Positions 24,067 to 36,588 are shown, counted from the first letter of the stretch. The stretch: 64,000 bases of DNA from Clavelina lepadiformis (GCF_947623445.1 NC_135245.1:2611501-2675500), one strand, 5' to 3'. The notes: generated by a model from the sequence alone, not told the origin. Made by a program: numbers and translations.

Positions 24067-27000
24067 ATGAGTTCCCCGTCAAAGGGCATGAGAAGTAGTC
24101 ACCTGATTGATGTCAATCAAAACTTAGGGCTTCTTTCCTCATCATATCGTCCGGGTGGAGACTTAACACAATGTCCGCAAGCAGTTGAGGTGCGCTCATA
24201 TGAGAAGAAGTTGTTGCTTTAATAATTGACTTGTTAATAACTATTTGTACATATACATGACCTATAGACAATGTATATAACTTCTAAATGTAATGTATTT
24301 GAAATGTATATATGTATAAATATGGCAGCGAAGGAAATGTTAACTGCACTTTCTTTGCGTATTGCAACAAACATTCCACTGGTCGCTCACTAGCTTCTGC
24401 TTGATGCTAATCTACCTCATCTAAGGGTGTGATTATTGTTGATTAGTTATTGTCGTATAAATGACTTACATATTGCCAGACAAACACATGTATCAATCTT
24501 CCAGATTATTTTATTGATTTGACTGTCAAGGGCTATGGAAAGCCAAACATATGGGCATGGTCAATATAGCAGTAGTACGTTACTAATGCTTGACTTGTCA
24601 GTAAAAGATGAGGGTGAGAAAAGATTACATTTGCTTTTATTTTGGGCACAGTGACAAAGCATTTCTAGTAAAAATACGTTGTTCTAGTAAATGCTGAGCA
24701 CGACCTACCTCGGGGTTTAATGTTAAGTTGTGCAACGGTTAATAATGATGTCACGAAATCACTGCTCAGTCAGCCGAGCTGATTAAATATCAAATCAGAC
24801 ACATTCATCGCATAAGTAATTGAACCATTGTGACGCAATTATCACACATGTATGTACTTCACAAGTTTATCAGAATTTTTATTGACTTTTTGTAGCTACA
24901 AGAACAAGTAAAGGCCTACAGGCGTGAACTGGCAAAAAAAGACGACCTCATTGCTGAACTTTCAACAGCGTATGCTCTTGTTTTCTTCCATTTCGTTTAA
25001 AAAATAAACTTAAATTGGAAGGATTAATTACTTTTAGTTATTCAACTGGGAATTATTCATTTAACACATGTATTTGACCTTCATAAGCAAAATAAAACTT
25101 CTTTTACTCTAACTCAAAGTTTTTACTTCTTTTGTTTTAGATCACCAAGAGGAGACAACAAAGATCTTTTAGATGTAATGGTAAGTGAAATTAAAGTTTG
25201 AGTCATTGAAAATTAAAGTTTCTGTTTTGAAAAACATTTTTATGCTTTCTTTCTGCAATGTAGTAGTGGTATAGTTGTGAGCCAGATAATTTTATCCATT
25301 GCTTGGTTTATACTCAGATGGATGCAACAACAAGGAATGATCGAACTACTCTTAACTTTGATAGACCTTGCTTATACATGGACCATCCACCTGCTGAACT
25401 CGCAGGCGCAAGGATGAAAATTGAAAATCTTACCTTTGAGGTATAAAGACAAACACCACCCTTCAATTTACCACCAAACAATAAATACCTGTTTAACTCC
25501 GTATGTTTACTTTGAAATCCATGCATAGTTGCGGGAACTTCAGTCAAAATTAGAATTGAAAGACAATTTCATTCATGAACTGAGATCTAAACTTAAACTG
25601 ATGAAAGAAGACAATGCGAGGCAAACCGCTTTAATTCAGGTATGGTTGCAATACTAGGATGGAGCCCAATTTTCACAGTTGATGTTCAGCAAACTCTCTA
25701 TATTCCAAAGAAAGCGCTGACTAAAACACAAATTAATTTTCTTCTTTTTCAGACTTTACGTGAACACGTCCACCAAGCTGAACACCAGTCAGGCACGCTG
25801 GAACATATCACTTCAAAAGGATCTGCTACAATTCAGACTTTGCAGCGAGAAAACAGAGAAGCTCAGGAGAAAATACTGGACTTGGAAGCTAGGCTTAGGT
25901 ATTAACATTTGTATCATAATTAACAGACTTGTAATTCAGCATTTTGATGCTTTTTCTTCCATACGACTACATAAGCTTCAACATTTTTTGTATGATCTAC
26001 GTCTGGCAGAAATCATGCGCTTGTTAAAGAAGGAACCGAGCAGGAAGTGGAAACTTACAAGCGGAAATATCATGATGCAGTCTGCCACATTGGTGATGCC
26101 CTTAACACAGATACCAGCGCTGGATGCTTGGAAAATGCCGTCGAAATTCTCGTTGAAAAGGTTTTATGATTAATAGTGATATTTGTTTTTTTCTTGACTT
26201 GGCACTTGTATGACTAAGCTCATATACGACAGTGTCTATAACAGATGGACTAGGTAAAGTAGTAAAGTAAAGTAAAGTAGTCCATATCTGATAATATAAC
26301 AATCTTGGGTAACATAGATTTTTAAGGTAAGTCTTGGCCTTGAGTGTTTAACTTGGAATAAATGCTTTGTTGGTGTAATAATTTTACTTACAAAGTGTAC
26401 AAATTTTCCAACGCACTACGTGTACACAGGGTAGAACCTTGTGTCAAGACAATCTGCTCTTCGAAAGCAAGATTAAGACCTTGGAAGACGCCTTAAATGC
26501 TCACAACCTTGAAACTAAGGCCAGCCGCGAAACCATTATGAGGCTGGTGTCTGAAGTGGGAAAAGAACAGAAGAATATTTCCGAGGCATCAAACACGCTG
26601 GAAAGATTTAGAAAGGTGGCACTCAGTCAGTTATGTAACGGTTTATGACTTAAAGGTGTATAACTGTGGTTTCTGTTGTAGGAGAGAGATGATGCATTGC
26701 TTGATAAAGACAGCATGTCTCGTGAGCTTGATATTCTGAAGGAAAGAATCCTTGCAAATGACAAAACATGGGCTTCATCTCGCGAAGAGCTTACTCAAAC
26801 TGCGACAAAGGTGCCAAATAAAACATGTTTAATTCTTTTAAATCTGCCTGTTTTATAAGTGCAATTTTCTTTTTTCGTAAAGGCAAGCATGCTTTCAGAA
26901 GATCTAAAACGGCTGGAATACGAAAGAAATCTTGCAACTAACGAATTCAGAACTTTCCGAGAATCAATGGCAAAGGTGAAGTTTTTTTTAAATCGCGCTA

Positions 27001-29613
27001 GGTGTGAAGATTGGATTCAACGTCTTTCTACCATTTTTATATTTACGTTTTCAGATCTTGAGTGATCCTTATGTTGAAGTTGAGGCGAGGGAAGACGCCA
27101 TCAAAGATCGCATCAGAGAGTTGGCAGCCAGTGAAAGAGAAAGAAAATCGGTCCAATTTTAAAATCTATGTTCATTATCATTTATATACTGTAATTATAA
27201 TGGCGGTTAAATTGTATTTAACAAAACGGTACCTAGCACATTACCAACTGGCAACTAAGCAACAAAATATTTCATAAAACTTGTGTTGTTAGTTATTGCA
27301 CATTTAAAACTGCCCTAGTTAGTTAACAAGTTAATTAGTGACTAAACAGCGTATGTCACCTTATTAAATGCAATGTCATTGTCAACAGCAAGTTGATATT
27401 TTGGAGGAAAAAGTGACACATTTAAATAATCAGCTGGAGAGACAATGTGAGCTGCATCATGACTCGATAAGAAGAGCAAAGAATGCCGAGCGATCCACCT
27501 TCAGCAACGAGGATCGACTTCGGGAGCTGGAGAATGAACTCGCTTCAGCCGATGTGATCCGCGATACTTTGCGAAGAGATAAAGAAAAGGTTAGTCAGTT
27601 AAAGCTCTTTAAATATTGACGAGTCTAAGATTGTTAATCACCACATGACTGGTTGCCATTGACTTGCTCATTTGCTTTTCATAAAATATCTTGTTTTAAA
27701 TAGAAAAACTAAATTTCAAACTTAATAAAAGGTATTAGTAAGAAAAAAACTGTACACAAAAGCAAAGCATGGAAATTGTGATGTCTACCGTGCTCGAATA
27801 AACTTGTGGCGTAGACTAACCCAGAATCTATTAGTTTTACTCCAATCGTCTATTTCAACAGTACTTGGCATTCCTGCAACAAATGGCATTGGCAATGCGT
27901 ATGGACGAGGTAGCTGCCGACCTCGGCTACGATTTCAACACGGACGTGCTCATCGCAAGAGCTAGTCAACTGTCGAAACTGGAATCAGACGCACTGGTTG
28001 AAAAGACTTCGTCAAATTATAATCTTCATAGAAAGGTAAAGTAACAATTGTCTGATTGCTTCACAATAGGTATCCTTTTACAGCCATCCTCTATTTCGTT
28101 TCATCTTGTTCAATTGAAGGAAATCTATTGTCTCCGGGCGTGTTTCACATAACTGTAGTTCAACAAACATTTGTATGTACAGTTTATACAAAACCGAGCC
28201 AGCATTTTTGCGCTTCAACGCACCGAATCGATAGATTTGAACAGATTGGTGAATTTCTCAATGCGTTACAAATATCTCAGTCAAATTTAATTTTAGTATT
28301 GGTGCGTTTTCAACTCAAAAAGGCATTTTTAATCAAAGTTGTACGGACTTTTAACACATGTTAATGACAGGGATAAAGTGTTAATGACTGGGATAAAGTC
28401 TCGAACACCGCAAACTTACAGGCATAAAAACAATTGTGTTAATGGTTAGCAAACTCATGAAGTCTTTAAAGAGTAAGGGAAAATATCTTTGCCTAGGTAA
28501 AGGCACTCAAGGAGCAGTTGAAGAGCAAGGAGCTACACATGGAATTGATCCGAAAGAAGATCGGGCAAATGGAGGAGAAGAATCAAACCCGAACCGCTTT
28601 GGCAATCGATCGTGATGATGCGATCGTCACGGTTCAGAAGTTACAACGCAAGGTGGAACGGCTCAAACATGCGCTGGGCGACGAAAGGGTCAACGTTACC
28701 CAGCTGAAAGCCCAGCTGGCAGAAACCCATCAACTCAAAGTGAGCATCCGCTGGAAGTTTTGTTTTTTATATCTATTGATTTAGTTTTACGGCGTTCTTA
28801 TCAACTTTTGAATTGAAAGGTTGTCAGTCTTTGCCTGCATTTTATTCCGCGAGCAATGTTTATCGCTGAGCTTGTTTCAGTGCTCGATGATTCCAGGTGA
28901 CTATTTTCAACTTCTAAATTTAATCTTGCTGCTTGTAGACGGTCACGCTTGAACAACGCCGTAAAATCGACGAGCTTGTCAACAACGTTGGAAAGTTATC
29001 GACGACAAAAGAGCGTCAGCGCCATAAGCTGTCGACTTTGAAACGGGATCTTTCGCTGACCGAGACGAGTGCCGGTCAGAACAGTACCAGGTTAAGGTCC
29101 CAGTTGGACGCAGTAACCGATGATTTGAAGTCAACCAAAACTCTATTGGATGAAGTCACACGTCGAGAGAAACAGGTTTACTTGATCCTTTGACTTTTTG
29201 AATTTAATTTTCTTGGTAAAAAAAACTACCGTATTATTTGGCTATTTTAGGTGGTTTTGCTTATTTTTCTGTTTTTGGGATTTTTCAAGCTCGTCGATTT
29301 CCGGGAGGTAGTAGCCCGGATGTTGGGTCTTGACGTCACCACGCTGGCAATACCCGATTACGAGGTCATCTCGCGCCTCGAAAAGCTCATCCGAAATCAC
29401 CACATCGGAACGGCAGCTAACACTGCGTTGGATCGCTCGCTAGATGCCATGAGCACAAGGTTCAGAGCTGGATACGAATACGACAACAGGTACAACACGA
29501 GTCCACATCCACCGCCCGTGGATGCCAGATATGGAAGAGAGAGGAGCTCCAGCCCAAGAAGACATCATCATCATCATCCCAGATCCCGGTCTCCTTCGCC
29601 GAAGAGATATTAA
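24067..29613 (+). CDS. CCDC170: CCDC170-like coiled-coil protein
   Basis: Long coiled-coil protein; vertebrate CCDC170 associates with Golgi-linked and ciliary microtubules (family knowledge). Sixteen exons: 24067-24189, 24896-24969, 25141-25180, 25318-25440, 25529-25639, 25753-25898, 26010-26160, 26430-26615, 26682-26810, 26883-26975, 27055-27150, 27389-27589, 27862-28035, 28497-28739, 28939-29175, 29290-29613; 816 residues. Almost the whole protein is heptad-rich. The conserved C-terminal half is diagnostic: KELHMELIRKKIGQMEEKNQ, RTALAIDRDDA, then FREVVARMLGL and LAIPDYEVISRLEKLI, close to human CCDC170. A species-specific tail is rich in His, Arg, Ser and Pro (HHHHH, SPSP). The start is the first ATG of an exon after AATTAAAA. 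The donor after 27150 (GTCCAA) is weak and that junction is the least secure. Confidence 0.87.
26237..26290. repeat. Hairpin with AAAGT repeats in a CCDC170 intron
   Basis: CAGATGGACTA and TAGTCCATATCTG form imperfect inverted arms around a short tract of GTAAAGTA/AAAGT units. It is intronic and probably a small simple-repeat hairpin with no known role. Confidence 0.45.
28360..28399. repeat. Two-unit 20-bp tandem repeat
   Basis: GTTAATGACNGGGATAAAGT occurs twice in direct tandem within the CCDC170 intron before exon 14; the units differ at one base. Confidence 0.7.
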
Positions 29614-30568
29614 AAATCTTCTGACCCTCAATCCTCTTCTGTCATTTGCTGGAGATGCTTAGCGCGTAGTTTTCTGCGTTTCAGGGTAACAACTAAATGA
29701 ACACAATCGCATGTTTTCACACTCGCATTTTTATACGGTTGTTATAGAGAATCGGCGGCTCGATTTCGCACAAGAAAAAAATTTATTTCCAAATCTACTT
29801 CGATCCTCTCGCAGAAGCATTTACCAGATAATTATCTTTGCCTAATCATTTTTACTAAGCGCGCTTTTACTTTATTAAATTCTTGTTGTAGGATATAATG
29901 GCTTCCTATAGTCACCATTTACTGAGTGTTTGTTTTCAGTATGGTGTGTAGATAAATAGAATATAGTCACTGTACAAATTTGCACGCTTACTGATTTATT
30001 TGAAGTACTGTATTTGCGTAGTTTTCAGTATTCAATCCTTCATCACACAGTTGCTTGTATACACACTATAGTTTTGGTTGAAATATGCCTACATCAATCG
30101 TATTGTTTTTTTTTAACTTTATGGCATTTTTGTATGAAATTTTGTTCAAGTTGCTGAATTGGAAATTTAATCGCGTTTGAACGCACAACCACACGATTTC
30201 TTTTTTTAATATTTTTTTATTTTTTGTAAAACTGTAGGTTTATTAACCGATAATCATGCACAAGAGGATGGTTTAATTTTAAATCTTGGAAAAGTTATTT
30301 CGTAAAATTCTCAGACATTTGAATTTTCACTGATGCTGCTATCAAAAAAATCTTGCAGCAAGACGTTTTCGTTTTATGCATTGTTTCCAAATTAATTCCC
30401 TGAGAGCGTGCACTTATATCTTGTTCTTGTAGCGATTAATGTGCTTGTAGCGTTTTGTACAGCTGTCTTTAAACGTCTGTTAGCTTCACTGAATAGTCCT
30501 TACTCAATTGAGTGAAATAATTAAAATAGAACAATAGATCATTAAAAATATAAAACTACAATCAATCG
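29614..30568. other. 3' flank of CCDC170
   Basis: AT-rich sequence following the CCDC170 stop; probably 3' UTR plus the 3' UTR of the minus-strand gene that follows. No ORF of note. Confidence 0.45.
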
Positions 30569-31639
30569 TTATGAAGAAAAAGCACGGTTCAGTTTTAGTC
30601 CTTTCAGGATTCCAGGTCGATTCAAACCATTACGACGAAATCTAAGACGACCCAACCAACGTCTGACGGCTGTGAGTTGAAAGGTGCTAGGGTTGGAATA
30701 TCGTTTGGTCCAATTGTCTTCAGTTGATTTGATCGACCACCTCCTTTCAAAATGCCAGGCCATTGGACCGTTCCAATCTTTCACGAACTCTCGGTGAAGT
30801 ACGACGTCGGTGTCCTGATGACTACTGTATATACTGGTTCTACGTCTGCTAAGAAAGCAGTGTTAATGTAGCCTTCAGCATACTCGAGGAAATTCGACGA
30901 TTAAACAAAACTTAAATTAAATATGGAGATCTTCTGTCACTTTTATCAACTACAAATATTTAGAAAAACTTAATTTGGAAACACTCTCAACATAGGCCTA
31001 ACAGCATCAGACCTCAGCTATACCTCAAGGCAAGATGCAAAACAAAAGCCTTGGCTACAGTTATTTGATATAAATTATAAAGCATGTAGTTTGATTGTAT
31101 AACAATATCTAATATTGCTGAAAGCGTTGTCAAATTCGAAAGTGGTTGGGCTTACACTATGATGGTTAGCATTATATTTTCGCTCTACGACAAGCAATGA
31201 AAGGTTGAAAGTAACGTACCGCTGGTTCAACTGATACAAAGACGAGTAGGCTACTTGCGAAAGCTTATCCTTAAAAACACAAGCCTGTTTGTAAATGCAG
31301 TGTTTGAAGTCTACATACTAAAAATTCAGTCGATTGCCTCACTGAGGTTGTTACGGTCACGGTCAAAGCCACACAATTTGCGCTCAAACCCCATATTCAT
31401 TTAAAAAACGATTTTAATTCTCTTTTTGGTACATTTTTCTTTAATTTTTAACACGATTTTATTTTCGCAATCTCGATTCTCATCGGTCAGTTTTGCTTCG
31501 CACGTGCTTGCGATCAAATTGCTTTTGAAGTTTTGCATTTTAGTTTCCACCAAACGCTAAAAATGAAATTTTTTTGGTATTTTCATTTCGCGCTCTCTGG
31601 AAAGAACACACCAACCTTCGTCAGGAGTCGGAGCGACAT
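30569..31639 (-). CDS. Unrecognised small basic, tryptophan-rich protein
   Basis: I do not recognise this family. Three exons from high to low coordinate: 31639-31616 (8 codons from ATG), 31269-31220, 30845-30569; phases agree and give 116 residues. The last exon is a 92-codon ORF with coding-like composition and five Trp residues in short spaced contexts (KDWNGPMAWHFERRW, DNWTKRY, RRWLGRLRFRR). It is strongly basic, with no signal peptide or membrane segment. Donor of exon 2 is consensus (GTACGT) and the acceptor of exon 3 is good (TTTCTTAGCAG); the exon 1 donor (GTTGGT) is weak, so the true N-terminus may lie upstream where the frame stays open. Short Trp/Tyr-rich basic proteins include microtubule inner proteins of cilia, but that is only an analogy. 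Confidence 0.5.
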
Positions 31640-32357
31640 ATCCGATGAGTCATTTGTACAGCTTGCTATGTATGAAGGTGCTATGCTATGTATGAAGGTA
31701 TGCGTGTAGCGAAAAACAAATCGACGATAGAACAAACACTAATTGAAATTATGTAACCTTAAAAAATGTTCCACCTAATGATGTGTACGGTTTCTTTTAT
31801 ACAGAATATGTAGAAGCGTTCACTTGTGTATAATTTGAATTATCAACAGTTTGATATTCAAGCTTAGTTCTCGCCATGTTACTGTATCCTAATCTTTAGT
31901 AAAGTTGGAATATATTACGATGTCAATGCAGACCGGATTTTATAATTTGCAACATCAAGCTCGTACTATCGCACTGTCTCTGCGACCAGGGTGTTATTCA
32001 TAAGCATGTTTGGAAATGTGAGAGGTTCCGCAAAATCATTTTGCAGTTACCTACAGGTAGTCGTTTATCATAAACCTACACTTCCTGCGTGTTAGCAATG
32101 CGGGGTTTTCAGTTGCTGTGCTTTAACAAATTTCGTGTTGTAATGAGAGCAGGCAGGATGCTGATGTATACTACAGACGTTTTGTGGAGACTGGTAATTT
32201 GGTTAACTTATGGGAAAGAAGAATTCTAGGTGCATTCTAGGCCAATTTCAATATAACCAATCACATTATACCAGCTGATGGTTTTGTTAACTTCTTAGGC
32301 ATTTTGTATTTAGCCTAGCACGTTTAAACGAAACTGCTTATTGAGCTTGAAGGAAAT
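31640..32357. other. Intergenic region upstream of SLC43 copy 1
   Basis: No coding sequence recognised. A near-exact 19-bp direct repeat (GCTATGTATGAAGGT units) lies at about 31665-31700. Sequence near 32095-32160 is similar to sequence near 35285-35350, so the segment upstream of SLC43 copy 1 was duplicated together with the gene. Confidence 0.5.
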
Positions 32358-33767
32358 ATGCAATTACAAAGCGCTTTAACTCTGTTTTCGGGTTTATTGG
32401 AAAACTTAGTTTTCTCTGGAATATCACTTGGTTGGCCGTCGTTGCAGTATGTACTTCAACAAGAAGGTTATTTTAGCTACCTTTGCGACGAGACAAACAA
32501 TAACCACACAATAATCCGAAACAATACAAAAAGAGGCTGTAGTGAAAGTGAGGCAAGTTTTAATTTGGTTTTCACTTTATTTGTATTCTGTCTCTTTATG
32601 TCCAGTTTCTTGGCAGGCTATTTGCTCGATCGTTTTGGGACTTGGATCGAACGTAGTTTTGGTACTTTCTTACTCACTTTGGGTTGTTTATTGCTGGCCG
32701 TATCAACACCTGCTACTTCCTGGCTGCTTTATCCAGCTATGATATCGATTGCAATTTCTGGCTATACTTTGTTAATAAGTAATACTCAAATAGCAAATCT
32801 GGTTGATGTTAAAGCAAGAGGTTTTGTCATAACTCTCCTGGCTGGCATGTTTGATTCCGGTGCCGTCGTATTTTCAGTGATGAAACTAGCTTATGAAGCC
32901 GGCTACAGTTTAAAAGCCATCCTCCATATTTACATTTGGTGTACGTTTTGCACCTGGTTTAGAACGTTTGCTTTGATGCCTAAACAACATATTCCATTCC
33001 CATTGCCAAAAGCGAAACTGCGTTATGGCTGGGAGGAATGGATTTGTTTTAAAAAGTCGTACGACAAAAGCGAAACTGATCCAATCCTTGACACACCTAC
33101 AATAAATGACGACTCAGCCGCAACCAACATCACTCAGATTGATACGGCATTTAGTGACTGTTTGAAAAACTTGCTTCTCTGGACCAACGCTTTTCACATT
33201 TGCATCATCTCGTTTAGGGTAAATTTTTACTTCGGGACATTTTTAACTTTGATTGAGATCTCAGAGGACCCCAGCAACATTAGCAACCTCACAAATATAT
33301 TCGGAATTATGCTGTTCTGCGGGTTTATAGTTGCTCCTTTAAACGGTCTATTGGTTGATGGTGTCATCAAGCATTCAAAAGCAAGAAATGTTCCTGACAA
33401 GATAAGCTTACTCCGGGCTTCCTTTGCTTCAATGTTGACAACAAGCTCTTTGGCAATAACTCTATCCGTTTTTATTGTCGTTGCTAACTCGATCCTTTCG
33501 TTTGTGTTCCAACTTTTAACGCGGTCTTTCGTTTACGGAGGCACCACAACGTTTTTAGCAATGCACTTTCCACAAAAACACTTTGGAAAACTGTTTGGAT
33601 TAACGTATTTCATCGTTGGCACAGTAACCTTGTTGCAATATGCCTTGTTTAAATTAGCAACCGCTGTCGATCCAACGTTCTACTTTATCAACGTTGGACT
33701 TCTGGTTGTTGTTTGCCTTACTTTGGTTCATCCGTTGATGTTGTTTTTCCTGCAACAGAATAAATAA
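32358..33767 (+). CDS. SLC43A3-like: SLC43A3-like MFS transporter, copy 1 (intronless)
   Basis: Major facilitator protein of the SLC43 family; human SLC43A3 is an equilibrative nucleobase transporter at the plasma membrane (family knowledge; substrate here is inferred). One exon, 469 residues, close to the human length of 491. The N-terminus GLLENLVFSGISLGWPSLQY matches human GLLECLGFAGVLFGWPSL. An extracellular loop with cysteines and N-glycosylation sites (NNHT, NNTK) follows TM1; the DRFGTWIERSFGTF motif lies after TM2; a long cytoplasmic loop lies at about 215-265; HFGKLFGL is conserved near TM11. About twelve hydrophobic segments are visible. The start follows an A-rich GAAAT context. 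AATAAA overlaps the stop and another lies at 34064-34069. The other copies in the cluster are also intronless. Confidence 0.92.
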   Translation: MQLQSALTLFSGLLENLVFSGISLGWPSLQYVLQQEGYFSYLCDETNNNHTIIRNNTKRGCSESEASFNLVFTLFVFCLFMSSFLAGYLLDRFGTWIERSFGTFLLTLGCLLLAVSTPATSWLLYPAMISIAISGYTLLISNTQIANLVDVKARGFVITLLAGMFDSGAVVFSVMKLAYEAGYSLKAILHIYIWCTFCTWFRTFALMPKQHIPFPLPKAKLRYGWEEWICFKKSYDKSETDPILDTPTINDDSAATNITQIDTAFSDCLKNLLLWTNAFHICIISFRVNFYFGTFLTLIEISEDPSNISNLTNIFGIMLFCGFIVAPLNGLLVDGVIKHSKARNVPDKISLLRASFASMLTTSSLAITLSVFIVVANSILSFVFQLLTRSFVYGGTTTFLAMHFPQKHFGKLFGLTYFIVGTVTLLQYALFKLATAVDPTFYFINVGLLVVVCLTLVHPLMLFFLQQNK

Positions 33768-34289
33768 ATGTGTGCGAGGATTTTACGATAATGTTGATAA
33801 ATTAACGTTTAGCGCATGTGGTCGACAAATAGCGCTATTTGCAAATCGTCAGGTTTTTGAAGATCTTTTCTTACATCAATAAAAACGATAGAGATCAGTT
33901 TCATTAATTGTTCTTTAAGAAACTTATGGATTGTTATGTTAGGATTTCCGCATAGCTCAGTGGCAGTCTTGCGTTGACTCGTTAAATTCGCATACAAATA
34001 AATTAACCAATCTTGCTCACTATTTTCAATATGTCGTGGCAAAGTTTTAGTCTATCTTGTGTAAATAAAAGACAACATAAAGAAATGCAACATGAATATT
34101 ATAGGATCAGAATCTAAGTTACATTTTCAGATGAAGGAAATCCTTCATTTGCACGACCTAAAACTCGGCAAGAATTCTTCATTGCTCAAGTCCCATCTAT
34201 TGAACTGGGTGTTTGTGCATTTTCCAATCGAGACATTGTTTAAAATTTTTAGTGGTTTTACGGGAATATGTGGGATTGTTCACCAGGAC
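33768..34289. other. 3' flank of SLC43 copy 1; possible minus-strand exon
   Basis: Minus strand 34042-33809 contains a 77-codon ORF with coding-like amphipathic composition (FLKEQLMKLISIVFIDVRK) after a possible acceptor (ACAAGATAG). I find no partner exon or family, so I do not call it a gene. Confidence 0.3.
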
Positions 34290-34855
34290 CACGCGTCGAT
34301 GCCACTGGTCAAAACTGAATATGTCGCCGACCAACATTCGGCTCTCGTCGTCCAATTTTTACCTGCGGCGGTGATTGAATGAGTGTTCGTAAGCCTTGAC
34401 CCCGGATGTCATCCTGGGCCATGCACCAGTTCCCTTCTCCCAGTCTGTAGCCTTATTACTTTAATTGCCGCTATGTTGAATCGATCGCAACTACTCCAAC
34501 AGTGAACCCATAGCCACCTTCTTTTCCGGACATTTGGAAACAGGAAAAACCCCGGCTTGACATTCGCCAGCATCGATGCTGACAACCAACTACCGATTGG
34601 GTGTGTCACTTAAAGGTTGCCACGGTCCCAACACCGACCTTCGCTTATGACTGTTTACGAATTCATGAAAGCACTTCCATAGACTCCCCTGCAGAGTCAG
34701 GGGAAAACCTAAAAATCTCCAGTGAGACGAAATTACGAATTAGTGCGGTAACACCAATTAGCTGATACCAATTAAGAACTAAGTTTCGTAGCAAAATCGG
34801 GGAAAAGCCTTTACCCTACAGTGGGTACATTGGCTGAAAATGATGATGATTAACG
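34290..34855. repeat. Retroposon-like segment, probable non-LTR element 3' end
   Basis: This stretch is clearly richer in G+C than its flanks, contains no long ORF, and ends at about 34850 in a GGCTGAAAATGATGATGATT tail before AT-rich sequence. A TGATGATGA-type tail is typical of several LINE families (RTE-like and others) and their SINEs. Family and 5' boundary are uncertain. Confidence 0.35.
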
Positions 34856-35556
34856 GATTGTAAGTTAAATGCAACAACAAGGGTTTAATTTTAAAACCTT
34901 CAATAATTTCAGAAACCACATCATTATCTGAAACTGAAAAGAGTGAAAATAGAACAAAGTTTGTAACAATTTTGATGTTAGAAGTATCCCATGAAACATG
35001 ATGTTAATAACTATCGTTATTACACATAATGAAATGGAAAAGTTTTACGAACATATATATCCGTACGTTACCATAAATCACACCATCTCTTACGCATAAT
35101 GTAGGCCTACCAGAATAATTTGAAAACGGAACATATAGAGTTACTATTACAATAAAAACTTTTGACTCCGCGTAATGCTTCTTACAAGAAAATGTGAAAG
35201 ATATGGAAGTTCCGGAAATCTCTTTGCAGTAACGAATGAGACAATCGTTCGTGACTCTTGCTTGCTTCCTATATGTTAACTTTAGCAATGCGGTGTTCTC
35301 GGTCTCAGGCAATCTTATGCTCTAACACACATTTCACTTTGTAACGCGAGCAGACAGTTCATTGATAATTTCAGCAGGAAGGCCTATGAGTTTCGTGGAT
35401 GAGTGTTTTGGGTTAGGATTTGTGGAAAAGCAAAGATTATTAAAACTGATAACAGCTTGAATATTCGTAAAATCCCAGCAGCCGGGCGTAAATAAATTTC
35501 GTATACTTTTGTAGATGGCATTTTTAAAATGAAACTGCCTTGCACATTAAGGAAAT
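34856..35556. other. Upstream flank of SLC43 copy 2
   Basis: AT-rich; the part from about 35285 onward aligns loosely with the flank of copy 1, including the run up to GGAAATATG before the start codon. No other feature seen. Confidence 0.45.
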
Positions 35557-36588
35557 ATGAAAATACAAAGCGCTTTAACGCTAATCACTGGTTTGTTGGA
35601 AAGTTAGTTTTTTTCTAGAATATTACTGGGTTGGCCATCACTGCGGTATGTTCTTCAAGTGGAAGGTTATTTGTCCTATCTTTGCCAGGAAACAAACAAA
35701 AATTTCACTGCCCACAACCGTTCTGCGAAAGCGTGTAATGAAAGTAAAGCAAGTTTTAATTTGATATTCACCTTATCATCATTCCTTCTTCATTTGTGCA
35801 GTATATTGGTAGGCTATTTACTAGATCGTTTTGGGACCTGTATCGAAATTGTGTTATGGCTGGGAGGAATGGATTTGTTTTAAAAAACCGCACGACGAAA
35901 CCGAAACTGATCTAGATGCGCTGACCATAAATGATGAGTCACCCCTTACTGACTATCAGGAAGTTGACATGGGATTTAGTGACTGCTTAAAAAACTTGCT
36001 TCTCTGGACCAACATATTTCATATTTGCATCATCTCGTTTAGTGGGAATTTTTACTTCGAGACATTTATAGCTTTGATTGAGATCTCAGAGGACCCCAGC
36101 AACATTAGCAACCTCACAAATATATTCAGTAACATGTTACTTTGTGGATTTGTGACTGCTCCTTTGAACGGTCTATTGGTTGATGGTGTCAATAGGTGTA
36201 CAAAAGCAAAGTATGTTCCGAAAAAATAGGCTTGCTGCGGGCTTCTTTTGCTTCAATGTTGACGACAAGCGCTTTCGCAATATTACTTTCGGCCTCCATC
36301 ATTATTCCAAGCTCATACGCTTCGTTGGTATTCGAAGTTTTAACTCAGGTTTTTGTGAACGGAGACATTCCAACGTTTTTAGCAATGGACTTTCCACAAA
36401 AACACTTTGGAAAATTGTTTGGCTTAACGCTTTCCATCGTGGGCGCAGTGAGCTTGTTACAATATGCCTTGTTTAAACTGGCAATTGCTGTCGATCCAAC
36501 ATTTTATCATATCAACGTTGGACTTTTGGTTGCAGTTTGCCTTACTTTGGTTCATCCGTTGATGTTGTTTGTGAAACAGAAGAATTAA
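35557..36588 (+). pseudogene. Decayed SLC43A3-like copy 2
   Basis: Same orientation as copy 1 and clearly its duplicate: MKIQSALTL, LVGYLLDRFGT, YGWEEWICFKK, HFGKLFGLTLSIVGAVSLLQ all align with copy 1. A one-base loss near codon 16 shifts frame into an early stop. About 365 bp corresponding to copy 1 positions 32648-33012 are missing; both sides of the junction share CGAA. A further frame change lies near 36225. The remaining reading frames are open over long stretches, so decay is fairly recent. The last part (36196-36588) still reads through to the family's normal C-terminus. Confidence 0.9.
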
